From the NCBI GenBank assembly GCA_902473545.1, contig CABRSG010000078.1:1-9537 (forward strand): DNA of 9,537 nucleotides, written 5' to 3'. The stretch is from an uncultured Lachnospiraceae bacterium (GTDB lineage: Bacteria; Bacillota; Clostridia; Lachnospirales; Lachnospiraceae). Under the pieces are notes generated by a model that had not been told where the DNA came from, made no database searches, and was given only the letters and a program-made list of their open reading frames with translations. Positions 7,143 to 9,537 of the stretch are shown here, piece by piece. The position numbers were made by a program, and so were the translations under genes. The number at the start of each line of letters is the position of its first letter. Position 1 is the stretch's first letter.

Positions 7143-7185
7143 TTTTTCGTGTTACTGTGAACGACGTGAACAGTAACTTTTTCGT
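7143..7185. repeat. Interrupted palindrome bounded by exact 8-bp direct repeats
   Basis: GTTACTGT (7151-7158) and ACAGTAAC (7170-7177) are perfect inverted arms around an 11-nt centre. TTTTTCGT abuts both ends (7143-7150 and 7178-7185). The centre also holds a GTGAAC direct repeat (7157-7162, 7166-7171). Possible readings are an operator, a weak terminator (short AT-rich stem plus five T) or a small dispersed repeat with a target duplication. It lies between the operon terminator and the promoter at 7217, in a gap with no gene. The structure is seen; the nature is undetermined. Confidence 0.6.
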
Positions 7186-7216
7186 AAACTGCCTGTAAGT
7201 TTGGAAATATGATTTT

Positions 7217-7245
7217 TTGACACCCTTATCAGGATATGTTATGAT
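7217..7245 (+). promoter_or_regulatory. Near-consensus extended -10 sigma-A promoter of the second binding-protein gene
   Basis: TTGACA (7217-7222), a 17-bp spacer and TATGAT (7240-7245), with TG at 7237-7238 forming an extended -10. Predicted transcription start is about 7252. This match is strong enough to override the longest reading frame, which would begin at the TTG of the -35 box. Confidence 0.85.
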
Positions 7246-7282
7246 GGAAAAAATGCGAAACAGGAAGGACATTAGGAAAAGG

Positions 7283-8302
7283 ATGCGGATGAAAAGAGGA
7301 ATCGTGGCAGGAGCGGCGCTGCTGCTGTGCGGAGGATGCGCGGCGGGGAATATGCAGCAAAAACAGCAGTATACGGGAATGCAGGAGATTACGGAGGTTG
7401 ACGAAAATCTGATTGTAGTAGGGTTTTCACAGGTGGGTTCGGAATCGGACTGGCGCAATGCCCATACGCAGTCTGTGAAGGAGGCGCTGACGGAAGAAAA
7501 CGGGTTTTATCTGATTTATGAGGATGCGCAGCAAAAACAGGAAAACCAGATTAAGGCGCTGCGCAGCTTTATTCTGCAGGAAGTGGATTATATTGTACTT
7601 GCACCGATCGTGGAGACTGGATGGGAAGCGGTTCTGCAGGAGGCGAAGGATGCCGGAATACCGGTGATTATGGATGACCGTATGGCGGATGTGGACGAGG
7701 AACTCTACACTTGCTGGCTCGGAACCAACGCGGAAAAAGAGGGCGAGGATGCCGGGCTGTGGCTGGAGGCTTATCTGGAGAAAGAAGGAAGAGCTGAGGA
7801 AAAGATACGGATAGTCACGATACAGGGAACTACGGGAGCGACGGCGCAGATCGGACGCACAAATGGCTTTGACAAGGTTCTCAGACGGCACGATAACTGG
7901 GAAATGCTGGAGATGCTGGACGGCGATTTCACACAGGCGAAGGGGCAGGAGGTCATGGAGACGCTGCTCGAAAAATATGCGGATATTGATGTGGTAGTCT
8001 GTGAAAACGACAACATGGCGTTCGGCGCGGTCGACGCGATCAAGGCGGCGGGCAGAACCTGCGGACCGGACGGAGACATCATCATCCTCTCCTTTGACGC
8101 GGTGAAGGCAGCTTTTGATGCGATGATCGCAGGCGACATCAATGCGGTGTTTGAGTGCAATCCGCTGCACGGACCGAAGCTGCAGGAAATCATCAATTCC
8201 CTGGCGGCGGGAAAGCATGTAGACAAAATTCAGTATATGGAAGAGGCATACTTCGACACCACGATGAATCTGGAGAGTATCCGGGAGACGCGGGCATATT
8301 AA
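7283..8302 (+). CDS. Lipoprotein sugar-binding protein, second YtfQ-like paralogue
   Basis: About 339 residues from ATG 7283 (alternative ATG 7289). The frame is open back to TTG 7217, but that codon is the promoter's -35, and ATGs at 7241 and 7244 overlap the -10. ATG 7283 follows AGGA at 7274-7277 and yields a compact lipoprotein signal MRMKRGIVAGAALLLCGGC, with Cys19 as probable lipid-modified residue. The mature protein is a type 1 periplasmic-binding fold of the YtfQ family: GFSQVGSESDWR, AQQKQENQIKALRSF, GIPVIMDDR, QGTTGATAQIGRTNGF, DGDFTQAKGQEVMET and CENDNMAFGAVDAIKAAG. These are closer to E. coli YtfQ, as remembered, than those of the protein at 2381. Over one 33-residue block the two paralogues here share 23 identities. 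It has its own promoter and no transporter genes of its own, so it probably delivers ligand to the upstream permeases or serves as a co-receptor. GCG-rich codons suggest lower expression than its paralogue. Confidence 0.9.
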   Translation: MRMKRGIVAGAALLLCGGCAAGNMQQKQQYTGMQEITEVDENLIVVGFSQVGSESDWRNAHTQSVKEALTEENGFYLIYEDAQQKQENQIKALRSFILQEVDYIVLAPIVETGWEAVLQEAKDAGIPVIMDDRMADVDEELYTCWLGTNAEKEGEDAGLWLEAYLEKEGRAEEKIRIVTIQGTTGATAQIGRTNGFDKVLRRHDNWEMLEMLDGDFTQAKGQEVMETLLEKYADIDVVVCENDNMAFGAVDAIKAAGRTCGPDGDIIILSFDAVKAAFDAMIAGDINAVFECNPLHGPKLQEIINSLAAGKHVDKIQYMEEAYFDTTMNLESIRETRAY

Positions 8303-8304
8303 GG

Positions 8305-8332
8305 TATATGCAAAATATGCATTACAGCATAT
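8305..8332. repeat. Small ATATGC direct and inverted repeats after the second binding-protein gene
   Basis: TATATGC (8305-8311) and ATATGC (8315-8320) are followed by the inverted GCATAT (8327-8332), making a hairpin with a 6-nt loop. No T-run follows, so it is not a convincing terminator. It ends 12 bp before the ddh -35 and may be an operator or a UP-like AT-rich element. Confidence 0.4.
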
Positions 8333-8344
8333 AGTTATATGAAT

Positions 8345-8373
8345 TTGACGCAGCTCCGGGAACGTGCTAAACT
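8345..8373 (+). promoter_or_regulatory. Sigma-A promoter of ddh
   Basis: TTGACG (8345-8350), a 17-bp spacer and TAAACT (8368-8373) with an extended TG at 8365-8366. Start of transcription is expected near 8380. This excludes the in-frame ATG at 8339 as the ddh start on this transcript. Confidence 0.8.
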
Positions 8374-8386
8374 ATCATGGGATAAA

Positions 8387-8407
8387 AGCCGGGGCAAATT
8401 TCCGGCT
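8387..8407 (+). other. Leader hairpin in the ddh 5' untranslated region
   Basis: AGCCGG (8387-8392) pairs perfectly with CCGGCT (8402-8407) around a 9-nt loop, beginning a few bases after the predicted transcription start and ending 5 nt before the ribosome-binding site. It is too short for a known lysine riboswitch; it may stabilise the mRNA or affect initiation. Confidence 0.5.
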
Positions 8408-8412
8408 GGAAG

Positions 8413-8418
8413 AAGGAG
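8413..8418 (+). promoter_or_regulatory. Ribosome-binding site deciding the ddh start
   Basis: AAGGAG lies 10 nt before ATG 8429, while ATG 8339 has no such site and precedes the promoter. Confidence 0.8.
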
Positions 8419-8428
8419 ATTTAAGGAT

Positions 8429-9415
8429 ATGAACAAAATACGAATTGGAATTGTAGGCTACGGCAATATCGGACGCGGCGTGGAAGCCGCTATTAAACAG
8501 AATGAGGACTGCGAGCTGGCAGGCGTGTTTACGCGCCGCGACCCGGCTTCGGTGAAGATTTCTACGGAGGGCGCAAAGGTCTATGCTTATGACGAGCTGG
8601 CATCGAAGAAGGATGATATCGATGTCTGCATCATCTGCGGCGGCAGTGCGACGGATCTTCCGAAGCAGACGCCGGAGATCGTAAAGATGTTTAACGTCAT
8701 CGATAGTTTTGACACACACGCAAGAATTCCGGAGCATTTTGCAAATGTGGATGCAGCGGCAAAAGAGAGCGGTCATGTCGGCATTATTTCCGTTGGCTGG
8801 GATCCGGGACTGTTTTCCCTCAATCGTCTGTACGGCAATGCGATCCTGCCGGATGGAAAGGATTATACCTTCTGGGGCAGAGGCGTCAGCCAGGGACATT
8901 CCGATGCCATCCGCAGAGTGGAAGGTGTGCTTGATGCAAGACAGTACACGGTTCCGGTGGAAAGCGCAGTGGAAGCAGTGCGAAACGGAGAAAATCCGGA
9001 TCTGACTACCAGACAGAAGCACACCAGAGAGTGCTTCGTAGTTGCAGAGGAGGGTGCAGATCTGGCGCGCATCGAGTCGGAGATCAAAAATATGCCGAAT
9101 TACTTTGCAGACTACGACACGACTGTAACCTTTATCACGCAGGAGGAACTGGACAAGAACCATAAGGGCATCCCGCACGGCGGTTTTGTTATCCGCAGCG
9201 GAGCAACCGGCGACGGAACCAACAAGCATATCATTGAGTACCGCCTGAAGCTGGATTCTAATCCGGAATTTACCTCCAGCGTGCTGGTGGCGTATGCGCG
9301 CGCGGCAAAGCGTCTGGCGGACGAGGGCGTATGCGGCTGTAAGACGGTGTTCGACATCGCACCGGCGTATCTCTCCCCGAAGAGCGGCGAGGAATTAAGA
9401 GCGCATCTTTTGTAA
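8429..9415 (+). CDS. ddh: meso-Diaminopimelate D-dehydrogenase
   Basis: A 328-residue enzyme that reductively aminates L-2-amino-6-oxopimelate (tetrahydrodipicolinate) with ammonia and NADPH to meso-diaminopimelate in one step, for lysine and peptidoglycan. The Rossmann motif GYGNIGRG lies at residues 10-17 (Gly10, Gly12, Gly15), and the Arg36-Arg37 pair after the second strand fits NADP(H) preference. Later blocks GSATDLPKQTPE, DSFDTHARIPEH, VGWDPGLFSLNR, FWGRGVSQGHSDAIRR, TRECFVVAE, MPNYFADY and HGGFVI align, as remembered, with Corynebacterium glutamicum Ddh (320 residues), so the length is normal. The start is ATG 8429, supported by AAGGAG and by the promoter at 8345-8373; the longer frame from 8339 would add 30 implausible residues encoded by promoter DNA. 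It seems to be a single-gene housekeeping unit, unrelated to the sugar importer. No terminator is evident after the stop; the tRNA promoter begins 8 nt downstream. Confidence 0.97.
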   Translation: MNKIRIGIVGYGNIGRGVEAAIKQNEDCELAGVFTRRDPASVKISTEGAKVYAYDELASKKDDIDVCIICGGSATDLPKQTPEIVKMFNVIDSFDTHARIPEHFANVDAAAKESGHVGIISVGWDPGLFSLNRLYGNAILPDGKDYTFWGRGVSQGHSDAIRRVEGVLDARQYTVPVESAVEAVRNGENPDLTTRQKHTRECFVVAEEGADLARIESEIKNMPNYFADYDTTVTFITQEELDKNHKGIPHGGFVIRSGATGDGTNKHIIEYRLKLDSNPEFTSSVLVAYARAAKRLADEGVCGCKTVFDIAPAYLSPKSGEELRAHLL

Positions 9416-9422
9416 AAAATAC

Positions 9423-9451
9423 TTGACGAAAGCGCGGTCAGATAGTATACT
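9423..9451 (+). promoter_or_regulatory. Sigma-A promoter of the tRNA gene
   Basis: TTGACG (9423-9428), a 17-bp spacer and TATACT (9446-9451). Transcription is expected to begin near 9458, about 26 nt before the mature tRNA. Confidence 0.85.
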
Positions 9452-9453
9452 AT

Positions 9454-9480
9454 GGGAGTGGACAGATTTTGTCCGCTTCC
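9454..9480 (+). other. Hairpin in the tRNA 5' leader
   Basis: GGGAGTGGACA (9454-9464) can pair with TGTCCGCTTCC (9470-9480) through 11 pairs, two of them G-U, around a 5-nt loop. It stops 3 nt before the tRNA. With a start near 9458 only the inner ~7 pairs would be transcribed. It may position RNase P cleavage. Confidence 0.5.
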
Positions 9481-9483
9481 TGT

Positions 9484-9537
9484 GGGATCTTAGCTCAGCT
9501 GGGAGAGCATCTGCCTTACAAGCAGAGGGTCATAGGT
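9484..9537 (+). tRNA. tRNA-Val (anticodon UAC), 3' end beyond the window
   Basis: The first 54 nt of a tRNA: acceptor GGGATCT (9484-9490), D-stem GCTC/GAGC around AGCTGGGA (9493-9508), anticodon stem TCTGC/GCAGA (9510-9514, 9522-9526) with 7-nt loop CTTACAA and anticodon TAC at 9517-9519, variable loop GGGTC, and the start of the T arm (ATAGG, then T). Anticodon UAC reads valine GUA codons. The T loop and acceptor 3' strand lie beyond the window; more tRNA genes may follow. Confidence 0.93.

Noticed and set aside
6520..7458. Minus-strand open frame (312 codons) across the second permease, the intergenic gap and the second binding-protein gene
   Set aside because: It runs through an intrinsic terminator, a promoter and two well-supported + strand genes, and its product matches no family I recognise.
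1..9537. Mobile element, CRISPR array, or defence or secretion system
   Set aside because: No transposase, integrase, repeat-spacer array or toxin/defence motif is present; every long frame is accounted for by sensing, sugar import or housekeeping.

Overview
The window looks like a chromosomal segment of a Gram-positive Firmicute, most likely a gut Clostridia member of the Lachnospiraceae type. This rests on the YesM/YesN-style sensor pair beside a sugar ABC transporter, strong AGGAGG ribosome-binding sites, sigma-A promoters with 17-bp spacers, a lipoprotein signal peptide and a meso-diaminopimelate dehydrogenase. The genus cannot be fixed from this sequence. All recognised genes are on the + strand.

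Layout. (1) Bases 1-2212: the 3' part of an AraC-type, probably YesN-like, response regulator, followed 5 nt later by a complete YesM-type membrane histidine kinase. (2) Bases 2213-2380: an AT-rich regulatory gap with A-tracts in helical phase and a probable promoter. (3) Bases 2381-7065: a periplasmic-binding-protein-type sugar importer with one substrate-binding protein, a double-domain ATPase and two permeases. By remembered sequence similarity these correspond one-to-one, and in the same order, to E. coli YtfQ-YtfR-YtfT-YjfF, the galactofuranose importer. A hairpin with a T-run lies between the binding-protein gene and the ATPase gene, and a strong terminator closes the operon. (4) Bases 7115-7282: a gap with a 27-bp interrupted palindrome flanked by exact 8-bp direct repeats, then a near-consensus promoter. 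(5) Bases 7283-8302: a second, lipoprotein YtfQ-like binding protein with its own promoter and no transporter genes of its own. (6) Bases 8429-9415: ddh, meso-DAP dehydrogenase (lysine and cell-wall synthesis), with its own promoter and a leader hairpin. (7) Bases 9423-9537: a strong promoter and the 5' part of a tRNA-Val(UAC) gene cut by the window end.

How it fits together (inference). The kinase probably senses a sugar, or a sugar-loaded binding protein, outside the cell. The regulator would then activate the importer operon at the curved, weak -35 promoter before base 2381. The first binding protein has codon choice typical of very high expression and no clear lipobox. The second is a lipid-anchored paralogue with its own promoter. 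It could feed the same permeases, broaden the ligand range, or present ligand to the kinase. The transporter family is well known; the arrangement of two unlike YtfQ paralogues around one transporter is the most system-like feature here. Two of the longest possible reading frames (second binding protein and ddh) begin inside promoters, so their starts are placed downstream.
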